Below are positions 48,357-61,656 of a stretch of 64,000 nucleotides of DNA, in pieces (position 1 is the first letter of the stretch; each line of letters starts with the position of its first letter). Source of the DNA: Clitopilus passeckerianus (taxonomy: Eukaryota; Basidiomycota; Agaricomycetes; Agaricales; Entolomataceae); NCBI GenBank assembly GCA_944990035.1, contig CALYLX010000112.1, positions 1,736,001 to 1,800,000 on the forward strand, read 5' to 3'. The position numbers were made by a program, and so were the translations under genes. A model generated the notes under the pieces. The model did no database searches. It had not been told where the DNA came from and saw only the letters and a list, made by a program, of their open reading frames with translations.

Positions 48357-51300
48357 TCATAGCGATGCCAGGACGGATTGCAACCACTGGTTGTTCTCGA
48401 TCTGGGGCTGGAACGCTGCCATACATTTCTTCAAACTCTCAACCTGGGTTTCCCAATCTTCTTCGCCAGCGTCTCCCATGACAACATCTTCACCATCCGT
48501 CCCGTTTCCTTGCGCCGACCAGGCACGGAAGAATTCTTCCATAATCTGAACACCTTCTTCTGTGATTTCTGGTGCGATTTCGTTCATTTCCTTGTCAGCT
48601 TTAAGGAGATAAGCAACAGGCTGCGAATCCAGAAGATTGATATAATTTACCAGTGCCAAAGTCTTCGAGTTCATCCGCTTTTCTTCTCGCAAGCTGAACA
48701 GGTATCAGGATTACAACACTTTCAGGAAAAGGAAGAGATATGCAGACCTTGACAACGTTCTCCGGGAAGTTGGCAAGTTCAGCAACATGAATACCGAAGC
48801 TTTGGTCAGAAATGCCAGGTTCAACTTTGTAAAGTAGGGTGATATCCCGATCGTTGGTGTTCTCCCCGGTGGAAGAGACGTGCGCTACCACATGCAGGTT
48901 CTTGACGCTGCTCAGTTGTTGATCGAGCGCCGTCAGCTCGTGGAAATGCGTGGCAAATAGGCAGAATGCATGGATTTCGGTAGCGATATACCTACGGTAG
49001 CTGTGAGAGGATGTATATGTCAGGACATTATCGGGGACCTACTCGGAAATTGCCCATGCTAGACCGAAACCGTCGTAGGTCGATGTACCTACCAAAATCC
49101 TTAGAAGAAAGACATGGGCTTAGTAGCTTTGACTTACCTCGACCAAGTTCATCGATGATGATGAGGGAATATTTGGTAGCGGACTCGAGAAAAGTGAGCC
49201 TTGGGACACATAGGATCTGGAGCTTCTTACTCGAAGAATTGTAGCGGTTTCAAGCATTTCAGCCATGAAAGTAGATACGCCTTTCAGCTGGCTGTCACCA
49301 GCACCCACCCTACACAGGACAGAATCAAATATGGGCACTTGAGCCTCTGAGCAAGGCACATAACAGCCTATCTGTGCCATCAAAGCTATCACGCCGACCT
49401 AGGCTTTCCGTAAGTATATGATCAGTTCTCAGATAGAGCTTTGACCAACTTGGCGGATGTATGTCGACTTGCCGCCCATGTTCGGACCAGCTGTGAGCTA
49501 TGTGTCAGAGAGCCAAACGTTCAAAAAGGAGAGCACCCACTGATAATCTGGAATTCACTCTTGTCTTTGATCATCTCGACGTCGTTCGGGATGAAAGACA
49601 CATCATCTTGAACCTCTAGGCAAGGGTGCCGAGACTCCGTCAAGATTAAGTCACCAGAACCTACGCTTCGTCAAAGTCTGAACCAGCAAAGCATTAACAG
49701 AGTATTTCACCTTTCTCGATAACTTTCGGCTTAACGTATGCTTCTGGGGAGTAAGCAGACACATGCGCGAAACTATCACGGTCAGTTGCTGAAAACTTGC
49801 AGGAAAGAAAAATAGGTGACCTACCTCAGAATGACGTCCAGATGTGCGAGGACGTTATCTAGTGCCTCGAAGACGGGAGTGTATGTTGCTATGTTGTGTA
49901 GGGACAATTTAGCGTTCTGGAACAGTCCAGAGGAATAGCTATATTACCAGCAATGCCCACAATCTCCTTGACCAGCCCACTCTGGGTTCGCGTATACTTC
50001 TGCGAATACTCGATGTAATCTTCCGCCAGCGATTTAAGAGTCTTCGTTGTAAAGAAGGTCCCGCTCTTCTGAGTGCTTAATTCGATGTACTTGGATTTCT
50101 GGATTGTCTTGTTGTTCTTGGCGGTGACACGGAAGCAATACCCATAAACCTGGTTGTTCTCCATATGAAGCTCCTTGTCGAGGTCGAGGCCAAGTTCACG
50201 GCTGACAGTGCGATGCTCTTTATCTAGACCATCTCGGACCTTTGAATAGATTATCACTCAGGCAGTTGGTGGTGGAGGGATTATTGCTACTCACTTCACC
50301 AAGCTTTTCGGACAGTTCTTGCAGCTTTGGGTCGTAATCTGGTTTAATGACATAGTTATGATTGTCTAGTTCGTCAAGATCCAGAGTCTGTTCAACCATC
50401 TCTCCATATTTGGCAAGACTCGCGTTGGTTTCCTGCGGCAATGTCAGAGGGAAAGTCAAAAGAGTCTTGATAACCTTACCTTGAGTTGTTTCAGGTACGT
50501 TTCTTCAACCAGGGCCTTATATTCGTCCTTTTGAGTTTCAACTGCCTCGAGAGTTTGTGAAAGGCCGGGCAACTAGCGCTGATGTTAGCAGGATGCCCTA
50601 AGTGTGAGAATACGGAACCCACCTTGATAACGACTTGATAAACTCGAACTACATCCTCAAGTGTTGCTGTTGATTTCTGGAAACGTTTGCTCAATCTATG
50701 CATGTCGGGCATGACGCGCATGTAGTCGTCCTGGTTGATCCCAGTGAGCGTAAGGGGCTTACTGGCAACGTAATTACATACCTGGAGCGTCTTACGGCTG
50801 GATGCATCCTCGAAGAATGTTTCTACAAGATCCTGACGTTTTCCTAGCCAATTCCATTTGAACGGGATGAGCTATAGTGATTTCAAGTACACTCACGGAT
50901 TTCATGGAGGTTGATCAAGGGTTGTTTGAGCCAGGTGCTTAACAACCTCGTCCCCTGAGCAGTCTTGCACTTATTCAAGAGCCCAAGAAGTGTTGTGTTC
51001 CGCGTCGCCGTTCCCTAATAACAAACGTCAGGTGCGACGTTAAATAAGATCAAACAAATTAGACATACAGCATTTCCTGGAGCTTCTGTCAGGTTGAGTG
51101 CTCTCAAAGCGCTGGCATCAAGTTTCATGTACTGGGAGAGGTCGTGGGTTCGCAGGGAATATGCCCCATGATTGTCGGTGTCAGAAGTCAACGAGAGATA
51201 GGAGATGAGAGCAGCTAGTGCCGATGGGGCATTTGGCAGGGAAAGCTCGGCTGCAAAGATCTTCATGAGTACAGATTCGAATGAATGATAGCGCATATAG

Positions 51301-52386
51301 TAACATACGGATGGTCACCGCGGCATCAGCCGACGAGGAAGTTGAAGCTGGCGTAGACTTGAGAAGCCGAGGGATATCATCAGCAATGTTTTTGGCTGTG
51401 AATTCACCTAGGCAATCGACGTTAATGCATGCCTTCCTTGTGAATTGTGGACACTTACTTGGCTTGCGCTCAGAGACTACAACACCACATCGATCCAGGA
51501 CAGCTTTCAATTTGTTGAGGTCAATGTCTCTATCAGTTGTTCCAGAGGTTGTTCCTGTTGGGACGATAGCTTCTTTGACAGAAAGCTGGATGATCAGTGA
51601 CTGAACACAAGGTTTAGCCGGGATGCTTGGAGATTGCTGTGGGACTTGCCTCGGTATTCGAAAACAGGTCGTTGTCCACAAAGTCGGCCACGCCTAGTTC
51701 ACGAACACTTGTATCCGCAAATGCTATTCCGACTGTCTTATTTTTGGGCCCTGATGTAGCACCTGCAGTAGCTGGAGCTGAAGCGACCTTTATTGCCATA
51801 ACTATAGGTGCGTCGGTTGGTCCAGCGTCAGAGAACAGCAAGTCTTCGACCTCTTGTAGATTTCCCGGAGAAGCCTGTAATGCACGAAGGTTATATTCGA
51901 CGACTTTGAAAAGTTCGAGTTGGTGAGCATACTTCCTTGTCCAGAACGAACTTGTTGGATTTCTTTCCTCTTTCGCCTTCCGGCAGGGCCCAAATCTCCA
52001 CCCTGAGTTGTTTTACTGTAAGCGCCTCCCTCAAAAGCATCTTTGCAACGCTGATTTTGAGAGCCACAGTCGGCAGGCCAGTTGCAGATCCTCCTCTACC
52101 AAGGTACTTGATGACCGAGTTCGTGTGGTACATGTGTTGGGCGACAAACAGTGCGTCAGGTCCATATGCACTGTACCATGGGTCCTTATCTGCTCTGTAG
52201 AACAAGCGAAGTGTTCCAGTCTCGGGAGACTTGGACGGAAGTTTATTGAAGAATGGAATAAAGCCGGGGTCGGTTGTGGTATCTGGTAGCATGAGTTGAA
52301 TACAAGCAGTCTAACATCCAAGCTCTCTAAGGCTTACCAGCTGATGCCTGCTCAGCATCCTTGTCTTTCGAATACATTAACGACAT
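48357..52386 (-). CDS. MSH2: DNA mismatch repair protein MSH2
   Basis: MutS homologue that pairs with MSH6 or MSH3 to recognise mismatches and loops. About 20 short exons on the minus strand give roughly 950 residues. In order: mismatch-binding domain ([22 protein letters not shown]), connector ([18 protein letters not shown]), lever and clamp ([31 protein letters not shown]), and the ATPase with Walker [29 protein letters not shown], Walker B plus signature [17 protein letters not shown], and FATHFHELT. The C-terminal helix-turn-helix region is present ([14 protein letters not shown]...). Start [10 protein letters not shown] at 52386; stop at 48357. Nothing is missing, so it should be functional. 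Confidence 0.96.
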
Positions 52387-52457
52387 TTCTGCTGAACGTT
52401 ACACGTTGTGCTGAACGTGCTTGAACTGTCACCGACGGCAAACTCATAAATTTGGAA

Positions 52458-52463
52458 ACGCGT
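52458..52463. promoter_or_regulatory. ACGCGT box upstream of MSH2
   Basis: A single MluI cell-cycle box (ACGCGT) lies 72 bases upstream of the MSH2 start codon, in the divergent gap shared with the gene at 52885. MBF-driven G1/S expression of mismatch repair genes is known in yeasts, so the site is plausible, but it is only one hexamer. Confidence 0.4.
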
Positions 52464-52884
52464 GGTTGTCACCTCGCGTGATGTCATAACGCGCTCTGGT
52501 CACGCCTACACCGAACTCCTGACCGAGCTCAGGTATCGGAAGGCCGCAAGAGCACCTTCAAAAACGCTTGTCACCTACCTCGTATTGCGTCTAGGAGTTG
52601 TGGTCTGAGCTTCGCGCGCGACTCTGGCCGTTCTACTATGTAAACCAGGCTGATCTCCAAGCTAATGCAAGAGCTAATAGCCTAAGCCACGCAGTCGCAG
52701 ACTCGCAGTCAGCTATATGCGGTGCAATTTTGGGTACAGCCCTGTACCTAGCAAGTTTAGATTCAAGCAGAATGTGAGGCTAAACGACCATGGATATCAC
52801 TGCCCGCTTAGCGGTCAAATTCGCACATGATTTGATAGATCAGATTGACTCGAACCACACCTTATCGGCTCGCAACTTTTCATC

Positions 52885-54870
52885 ATGAGTTTGGCTTCTG
52901 CAGACACAATTCGCATCGTCGTCGTATGTTTAGGTTCAACGTAACTCAGGCACGAACTAACCAGTTGGAAAGGCATTGGCGGCTCTGCGACACAGGCCTG
53001 CAGATCAGTCGCTCCTTGGTGAAGACACTGTCACTGCGAAGACGATCATTGATACTGATAACCCTCTGTTCGCAGCTTACAATGCGGGCCTACAAAGGAG
53101 ATTTGTCGACTCCTTCGAACTGGAAACCGGGGATGATCGATGGCGAAAACGGGCGCTGGAGCTCGAGCACGAATACGAGGTGCTCCTTGCCAAATACGAG
53201 TCAGAGCATATAAGTGGGCTGAGTCCTGAGATTCTATTTCGTAACTCTGCTGAAAGCATCAACAGAAGTCCTCGGTCTCGAGAAGGTTGCTTCAGACCAT
53301 GCAGCCTGTACGGGTCTATCGTCGACGTCAGGTCCCCCGAAGAAAAAGCGAAGAAGAAGCACACGATCTCAACCGACGGCGATATCATCCAACCCAAAGT
53401 GGCAATACTTCCCAACAACCTTCCCTCAATCTTTTGGTGGACGTTGGATCGGACTCTTTATTCTCCGCCCTGCAGGATATCCACCAGCTGATCTCACTTC
53501 CGCAGCCTGATACGTCCTTATTGGTCTCTGTCACTGGACGCCTGATCAAAGCATCTGCTCTTGTCTTGGACCGTGTACTGAATCCATTACCTGGGGAATC
53601 CTCGGGTCCTAATGCTCTAATTGCGTTGGGAAAAGTTTTGAACGTGACTTTGCCCTCTGTGCTGCCACTCTTTGGCGATGTCTCCCGTGGAAAGAACCCT
53701 TCATCAACTCGCTCGATGGCTAACCTATCAAGCCACCATCTCGTCCATTTAATTGAACGAGTTGTGTCCCTTATCATGACTCCCCTGGTCAATGCATTCA
53801 GTTCCCTCACTACCGTTTACCTGAATGCACTCTTTGAGCCTGGGGCCGCCGGTGCACTCGTCGCCACAAATCCAAGCGACGGTATTAGGCCGCCGGGTAG
53901 GTCTCATCTACATACTTCCATCAATCATGCACACCATCAGCCCTCACCAACAGATGTTCGGCCAGAGGCGCTTAGCCTTTTCGGGACAATTCTAACGACT
54001 TTAGATTCCCACCTGCAAGGCGCAACCTGTCTAAGTGTGCCTCACCCACTTTTGATCTCGTCTACATTGCGGCATACGTTGGTTGTTGAAACATTACGAG
54101 CTGTAAACCAACTCCTTTCTACCTGTTTCCCCTCAAACGGCCCTGACGATGACAGAGTCCAAGTTATTCGTTGTAAGCACACCCGACGCGGGGCTGGCGA
54201 GAAGATCTGGCGTGTGAAGAGAATCATTCTGAAAGACTCACTGTGGTATCTGTGTGCAATCCTGCATGTCTTGTTCAAGGATCCTTTATCAACACATACC
54301 CGAACCATGCACCCGTCTCGACAGCCTAACGCCGGAGGGAGCTCTGATAATAAACCTATAGACGACTTAAACATTGACGAACATGAGCTTGAATCATCTG
54401 GGCTATTGCAAATTCTACGAGAAACCATCTCTAAGGATATGTGTAGACTCGTTCTCAGATGTAAGAGGTTGGAGTTCCGACCTTGGACATCCGTCGATAA
54501 TAATGGACCTACCCATAGACCTGAGAGAGGCATTCCGCAGGTCTGCGCTGACAGGGAAACTGCCCTGAATCGGGAGCAGGTGCAGTTACGGATCCAATAG
54601 ACATTGATGGCGATGGCGCAAGGTGCGTATGTTGACTGTGATCTTGATTGATTTACTGAATTGTGTTTTAGTGCCGCCGAAGTATTGTACAAAGACAGCG
54701 GTAGTGTCCAGGGCGCCGTAGGGATAAGAGACCAACGGATCCCACAACTTCCCGAGGCTTCCGAGGGAGGCGCAGAGAGACCAGATGATGGGATCTACTG
54801 GCTTGATGATGCAGAGTATGACCTTCTGCTTGGAGCAATTGAACGATATTGGATGTGGAACGGATGCTGA
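52885..54870 (+). CDS. Hypothetical nuclear protein with coiled coil and basic stretch
   Basis: Unrecognised gene divergent from MSH2. Exon 1 (52885-52923) encodes MSLASADTIRIVV. Exon 2 begins at about 52,972 and includes TDNPLFAAYNAGLQRRF and a coiled coil (RALELEHEYEVLLAKYESEH). An intron ending near 53,270 leads to VLGLEKVASDHAA and PPKKKRRRSTRS, a classic nuclear localisation signal. A long helical frame follows from about 53,390 to 54,460 (LFSALQDIHQLISLPQPDTSLL...). The last exon (about 54,672-54,870) ends GIYWLDDAEYDLLLGAIERYWMWNG. Two frame changes, near 53,400 and near 54,500, could not be explained by good splice sites, so the model is incomplete and a sequence error or a recent frameshift is possible. 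Confidence 0.55.
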
Positions 54871-57800
54871 TACCTGGGAGTTGTGGCGCTGAGGAGAGAT
54901 GGTTGTGTGAATGCGAACTAAAGTAGGTTCTCAACCATATTGCTGAAGGACTGCCCACCGTAACACTTACAGGCAGTTTGGACAGATGGTGACGCATACA
55001 GGGATTTTCACGCCCACGAATGTCTCGGACATCTGCAACGTGTTGTTAGCTGCCGTCACTATACCGCATGGCTTCGAAGAACCCCCTAAGGATGGCTTGG
55101 ACGTTGTGCATTAGGCTCTGGTAGATGGCCAGAGTTCACTATTTACGTCTGCATGAGGGGTTCACGGTGATTACGGCTTTGATAAACCTTACTTGAAACA
55201 CGATTTCGCCTCCAAATCCAGTCTCAAGTACAGCGGGCACACATTCGCCGTGAGAGGGCTACGTACGACACAATTCGAGGAACATCTCGGACGGCGTCTC
55301 TTAGTGGTAACCAAATGTCGCCAGAGTACAATGTCCTCCAATACAAGCAGCTACAAACAAAGGTTTGATCATGATCGATACGAATGTACGATGCTCGTTC
55401 ACACGCTTGAATTCTTCCTTGGACCTCAGGCCTCAGCATGCATTGGCTGCATACTTGTTGTGCATGGATGATGACGGGTAACAAGGCAGATAGTAGCGGA
55501 GAGCATTTGTTGTGCTAATTTAGGTCTTTCGACGACATACAGGATGAATCGGCCCACTCGTGTCGAAGTATGGGTCCGAAGGCGTGTAGTAGCTTCACTG
55601 CTCTATCACCCTGCTTTCCCCAGGAAGTCCTCTGGAAGTCTTCGTGAATGGAATCTCTGTTTTCTCCAGGGTCTGTTGGTAGCTTGAACAGGTACTTGTT
55701 GACTCGATATGTTTCTAGATGTTCATACAGGATTAACAGGCCACCACGATCTCACCTGCTTTGCAATGTAAACGATTGCAGATGATATCAGGCCAAATCA
55801 CAAGTGATGATAGCACAAGGAAAAGCTCAGATGTATGGGTGGCGACTGGATGCTCCGCGAGATTACATCTGGCATTCGGGGAGAACGATAAGCTCAAGCT
55901 GACCAAGTGAGAATTTAGCATAGAGGTGGAAGTCCCAATGCATTGCGACAAGCAATTGATTATCTTCCACCATCGTGTACCATCGGATCTTACATCGCAA
56001 TGTGCGAGGTCGATGGATATCCACATGATAATCTCCGTCCATGAACCTTCGCGGGAGGGCCATCGCCTCGTTGGTGAACACATTGTTGCCTGCCGGCTAG
56101 ACCATTGGTCTGGTGAGCGATTTCAAGTGCGATAATCGATGCGATCGAAATAAGCGGACTTGGTCGTACGACTCGCTGGAATGGAAATAGATCATCCACC
56201 CTCAAAGCACCGCAATAGATTGACATCTCTTCTTCCTTCTCCAGTTCTTCTGAGCATTGGAGAACGGTCCGGGGCAGAGTATCAGAAAATTTTAGACAGC
56301 GGCGAGTTCACATGATGCGCATCGAGGCAGACTTTCGAACTTCGAACGGAGTTCGGGACGTTTTCCATCACATTAAGCGCTCGGATAATCTATTTCATGT
56401 GTCGAAAAACTGTCGGAAACATGGAATCAAATTATAGTCGACAATTACAGAGCATGATTTTCCCGTCTGATTCTGCCACCAGATGTGATCGATGAAAAAG
56501 AACCTAATCTTGAAGAGACCAATGGTAACACTCAAGGAAAATTTGAACAACAAAATCTACGCCAGGCTTGAACAGTAACTTGGATGTCCTTCCATGAATT
56601 TGATCGCAGTCGCCAGCTTGAGCACCTCTAATTATGTATGGACTGGTCGTGAGGAATGGTAGCGATGGTGGGATAAGCGAAAGAAGCTGTTAAACTTGTT
56701 GCATTCCATGCAACGGCCTACAACGGCTCCTGTAAGCGATTGGGTACGAGTGTCAGGAAACACTTGAGACGCTTCCTCGAGTGTACCAAGCTGAAGTCTT
56801 CTGATGTGCACCGAGCAGCAATCGCCGGAGCCCAACACCGTCAGTCTACGGCCCGGATGAGAAATCTAAGAGACCTGAGACCACTGTTGGTGGAGGTCCG
56901 CAGTACCAGTGGAGAAACCGCTCGCATGATCATGCTCTAGGCCTTGGGAAGAATTCAGACGGCTCCGCGAGCTAATGCAGGGGAAAGGTATGTATGGTTA
57001 GGAGCCAAGACAAAATGCAAATATAGCGTTGAGGGGAAGAATCAAACCTCTGCTCTTCCATTGGCTGTCGGATGAAGAGTGGTTTCAGCTTACATTTGTT
57101 GGTCTGCCGCTGAGCAATGCATGGATGCCGATGTCTAAAATGAAGGGGAATATAGGTTTTTCCGGCGCCAATATTCAGCAAGTGGCGATGAACAGATACA
57201 TCCGGCTTCCTGTTATATGCTCGTGAGCCGGAGGCGTCAGCGACGGATGATCAGCAGCAGCGGACAAAGTTCGTGCGTCGGAATAACCTTGGCTACAAGA
57301 AATTTGAATCAGGTATTCCCGGTGGGCGATGGGTGCAGAAAATTCTACCGTGAGGCTCTGCCTGCATATGTTGCTGGGGTGAAATTGTCACGAAACGAAT
57401 CGTGGAGAAAAAGCTGGTATAATCATAGGTAGGAATGGAACCTCACATCGAGGCACTGGGACGCTGTGTGATGCCTCTTTGAAAAAGTCCATTGCCCGAC
57501 CATACTGTAAAAGGTCTGGAAATTTGATTGATCAGATTTGCCATGTGCCATGCGACAGGTCCGAGAGACACTCCGAATCGCGAGCCGAATCAGGTCAATC
57601 GTGCCTTAACCGTAAAAGGATAATCATATCGAGATTTCGATTTTGGATTCATGTTCCAAGTCTCTTTTTCGAAGCGAATTCCAAGCGATTTCGTGTACCA
57701 ATATTTCTTGAGGTACAGCACTACATGCGCGAGTATACACGGCACTTGAGGACCTCGGATACACACACAGGTAGCCTTTACTACATTGGTCTTTCCTTCC

Positions 57801-60800
57801 TTCCAGTTCCTACCAACAAAAATTCGACTAAATCTCTTCGTGGCCTTGCAGTAGTATCCCCCAAAGAAGAACCATTCGCCTTGTTTCTTAGTGATAGAAA
57901 CTGGTGCATACAGGATCGGGCGGAAGCGAATACATAGTTACCCGTAATTGATATAATTTATGGTATATTAATGGCATACGAGGCCTCTTGGAGGATCTGA
58001 GAAGTTCGCCAGAACCCTGAACGCCCTTCGTTTGGATACAGTAGGACGGGTTGGAGGTGGATATAGCCAGGCACGCAGATGCGCCACCCGTGGGTCGTGT
58101 GCCATCTTGGTAAACTCTTGGTGACAGACTGGTGACAGACTGGTGTTCAATACGTGGATTCAACATAACGCGGTGGAAACGGACTCGGATGGCGGTCACT
58201 CGTAGCGTATGATGCTCCAAGTGAGCGCTCAGACTCGCATCTTCAATGGCTATAACCACCGAGGCGCCGTTAGCTGGTGATTCTTGGGAATATAGTTCAT
58301 ATCCAAACAACAAGTTTTATAGCACCTGACGAGAGAATGGACATTGATTTGGGAGTAAAATACAACAAAAAGTCCGTAGCACAGGACCTAGGCCTTCTAT
58401 AGTTATCAGAACCTGGAGCGTTGGAATGATTGGAAACTCTCGTGTGCAAAATGTGGTGTATTAGCCTGCCAGTTTTGGTCCGATGCCTACTTGAAGCTGG
58501 TGTCCTGCCCGCGTGTTGCACGTCAATACGCGACGGAGTGCCTGGCTGGAGTCGTCGTCGTGCAAAAGAAACCATCCCAGGGAACCCTGGCGAGCCTATG
58601 ATGGCGGTCGTGATTCAACAGTGGAGCGAATCAATGAGCAGATGACCATCCAGAAGCCTCGCGGATCACATCTGTGCTGTCCCTGTAAAATGTATTCATT
58701 GTGGATGGTGCTGCCCACTCAAGAGAAGTTGACATATCTGGCAGAAACTCCAGACTTCGAACGAGGTGACCAACCGGGGCCGTCGAATTTGCGTCACCAG
58801 AGTAAGAGCCTCTGGAGTTTCAATCAATTCAAAGGTGGAGAAATCACTAGAGGATAATGGATTCTCGCACGCCGACAGAACCTACATCCTCGAGCCTCCT
58901 AAATTTGTTCCCGTATGTCAGGGAGGCGGAGAGTTGGAGAAATAGGTGTCCGCCCGTATCCGCGTCCATCTAGCGGAGGTGGCGTAAATGACGACAATGA
59001 CGCCAACACCGGTAAGGATTTGCAGCAGTAGGCGGGGCGCTTTCCTCACCTCTCCAAGGTCCCAACACGACCGTATTTCCAGCAATATGGCTGGATTAGA
59101 GTGCGACCGAAGGTCCGTTTCTTAATCGCTAGCAGAAACAAGGAACAACTCCAAGATGTCAAGTGATCTTGCAGACCGAACATTGTTGTCAGCGGTAAAC
59201 TCAATGGACCGACATTTTTCGTAAAGTTCGTCGCATCACACTTTTAGAGTCCTGAAGAGACGTTTGGTGGGTCCTTGGGAAGTCAAAGCGATGCGAGCAA
59301 CGGAACAAATGGGACTTCAGGCCGGTGGCTGACTGGTGGCGCTTTTTGAGCAGGCTCGTGTCGTATTATCTCTGTATATGCTCCTGGACTTCAAAGCACT
59401 CTCCACCGGATTTCTCCTATCTGGAGAAGCTCCTGAACTACACCCAACATTGCGAGTCGCCAAAACCGGGATGGTCGAGACGTGTTCTTGACAACTTGTC
59501 ATTGAGAGTGTTGAAGACAGGCATGCTTACGTACTCTAACAGGAACCTGTTTGTACAGGCTTCCTCAAATCTTCTTCGTGGCATGTAGAGGTCAAATTTT
59601 CAATTTTCAAACACCAAGGGGGCAGGGATAAAGAAAAGCAGCCTATGCCGTCCTTGAACTGTCTAGACTTGACATTCCCTGGCAAGAGCGAGTTAACCGT
59701 TGTCCGCCGGCCACTTGTGTAGGACCGGGCTGAGTAGAAATTGTGACGTCGATTCGATGCGGTATACGGCAACGTTTATGGATTGGGAGGCAGATTGGCT
59801 GTTCTGAACAGCTTGAAAGCGGATGTTATCTGTTATTGCGACCAACCCTGGCTCTCAGGAATTCCTCTCGTCATATCGATAATGGATGCTATATGCAACG
59901 GCGATATAGAATGTGCGACAATGACGGCAGCATCATAATACTGACTTTCAAACTATTGGTCCGTTTCTAGGAAATGATTTCATTGAAAGCAAGCCCTACG
60001 CCTTATATGGATCATTACCAACGGCCCACAGAAGCTGAATACTACATTTGGTCGATAGATTCCCTGCCCTTGTATAGGAAAGTTTCAATTGTCTGATAAG
60101 ACAATCGCTAGTCCTAGGACGGTAGCAAACTTTCAGCAAACGGCGGACATTGCTGCTCTAGGCATAAGCCCCTTGAGCAGCGGGGTTGAAACGATGGTGT
60201 AACGTCGAAAAAAGCATCCGCGTTCGTTTTACATGAAAGGCATCCATGTTAATCGTTTAAGAATACAAGTGTCGCCTGAAAAGGCAAGCAGATGAAACCT
60301 CCCGTTGTCGTCAGCCAAAAAAGTGCCTAATCCAGTTAGTGCAGGAAGTTGCACAGGCCAGCGATGCAGGTAATTGGCTGAGCATGAGAGCGGGTCGAGG
60401 GCGGCCCGACGGGTGTGGCGTGAGGTTATTGAAATCAGAATCAATGTGAGAGTAATGTGGAGGAGGGACGATGAGTAGGAGGGGAAGGCCACCCTGAAAG
60501 GGGTTCGAGCGGAGGGCGGGGAACTGTATTAACGTTGCATAAAATTAAATGAGTTGGCGCTGCAGGAGAGCTTCCAAGTGAGGTTGTTGTCCGAAATCTC
60601 GGGTGTTTAGCCTTTCCAGTATAGGTCAAGAGGTCTAAGCGAAGAGCATCTGAGGAACGGAAGAGCTCGAGATCAAAGCGTCAGAAAGTGTTGGTAGGAA
60701 TCATTAGGGCCGACAACAGTAGCTTCAGGGTAAATGGCTGCACCAGGGGCGGAGATAGATGACAGGCAGAAAGGCTACGAGGAGTAGATGGGAGGACAAG

Positions 60801-61656
60801 CACCAGTTTGCACGCGCGGCGTGGAATCCAAGTAAGCCAAAGGAGGAGTAGGATAGAAAGATGGGAGCAGACTGTGTTTGCTTGAAGGGGTACTTGAACA
60901 GCTTCACTTGAAAAACGTGTTCAGATAAAGCTGGCGCATGTCCAGTCGCACATGTCATTTTGAAATGCGATTGCAGCGGTTTCAGAGCGTCCCTGACGAG
61001 AATACCCGCAGCCAGACCTGCATTTGGGCTGTTCGCAGGTTGGTAACGAGCCCAAATCGAGATCACGTGATGGATTTGATGACCCTTTGCTGGTCGTAAG
61101 ACACTCGGGGGAAGTGTGGGAGGGATGCAACGGAATGCATAAGGCGGCGCATATGGTTGGGAAGATTGCTTGTGGTTATGAAAAGGCGAAAGTCTGGTGC
61201 ACAGGAAAAAAACACGGGATAATGTTCAGGATGGTCGGCTGGAGGCGGGACCAAAGACGGTTCGGCTTGTCGGGATGCCTGGTTTGCCGCAGTAGAGCAT
61301 CGTGCAGGTTGGCGGAAGGATTTGGCGGTATATTGGGACGCGTAAGCTATATACAGCGTGGGTGCAATTTGCAGAGTGCCTCGAGAGGCGGATGAAAATG
61401 GGAGAGCTGTTGTGTGGACTTGCACCAATCATGGGCTGAGAATTAGACGCCAAAGTCCATGGACCGGGTGTCGACTAATGGGAAAACAGAAATAAAAGAG
61501 GCAATTGCTCCGGAGAGTTACTCCGATAGATCTAAGATCAATTTGAATCTAAGATCGGTTGATGCTAGCCGGTTTACCCACTTGGAACGGGCCCCTCGTC
61601 GTGGAATATAACATGTTCGTATCCTTCATCCGACGTATTGCCTCCCCACCCAAATT
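54871..61656. other. Gene-poor 6.8-kb block
   Basis: No convincing gene, transposase, reverse transcriptase or terminal repeat was found. Frames are short and overlap on both strands. The longest on the plus strand is 152 codons (57479-57937) with no known domain. Weakly protein-like sequence is listed separately at 55863-56280. The last few hundred bases should hold the promoter of the FYVE gene. The block may be old transposon or gene debris. Confidence 0.45.
55863..56280 (-). pseudogene. Possible gene fragment
   Basis: On the minus strand a frame with TLPRTVLQCSEELEKEEEM and RVDDLFPFQRV can be joined over an intron (GTACGA donor, TCTAG acceptor, about 75 bases) to NNVFTNEAMALPRRFMDGDY, HRPRTLRCKIRWYTMVED and HLYAKFSLGQLELIVLPECQM, stop. 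The sequence reads like conserved protein, but I cannot name it and find no start upstream. It is more likely a relic than a complete gene. Confidence 0.28.

Noticed and set aside
57479..57937. 152-codon plus-strand frame as a gene
   Set aside because: No recognisable domain, biased composition, no supporting splice sites and no clear promoter; it is better explained as a chance frame.
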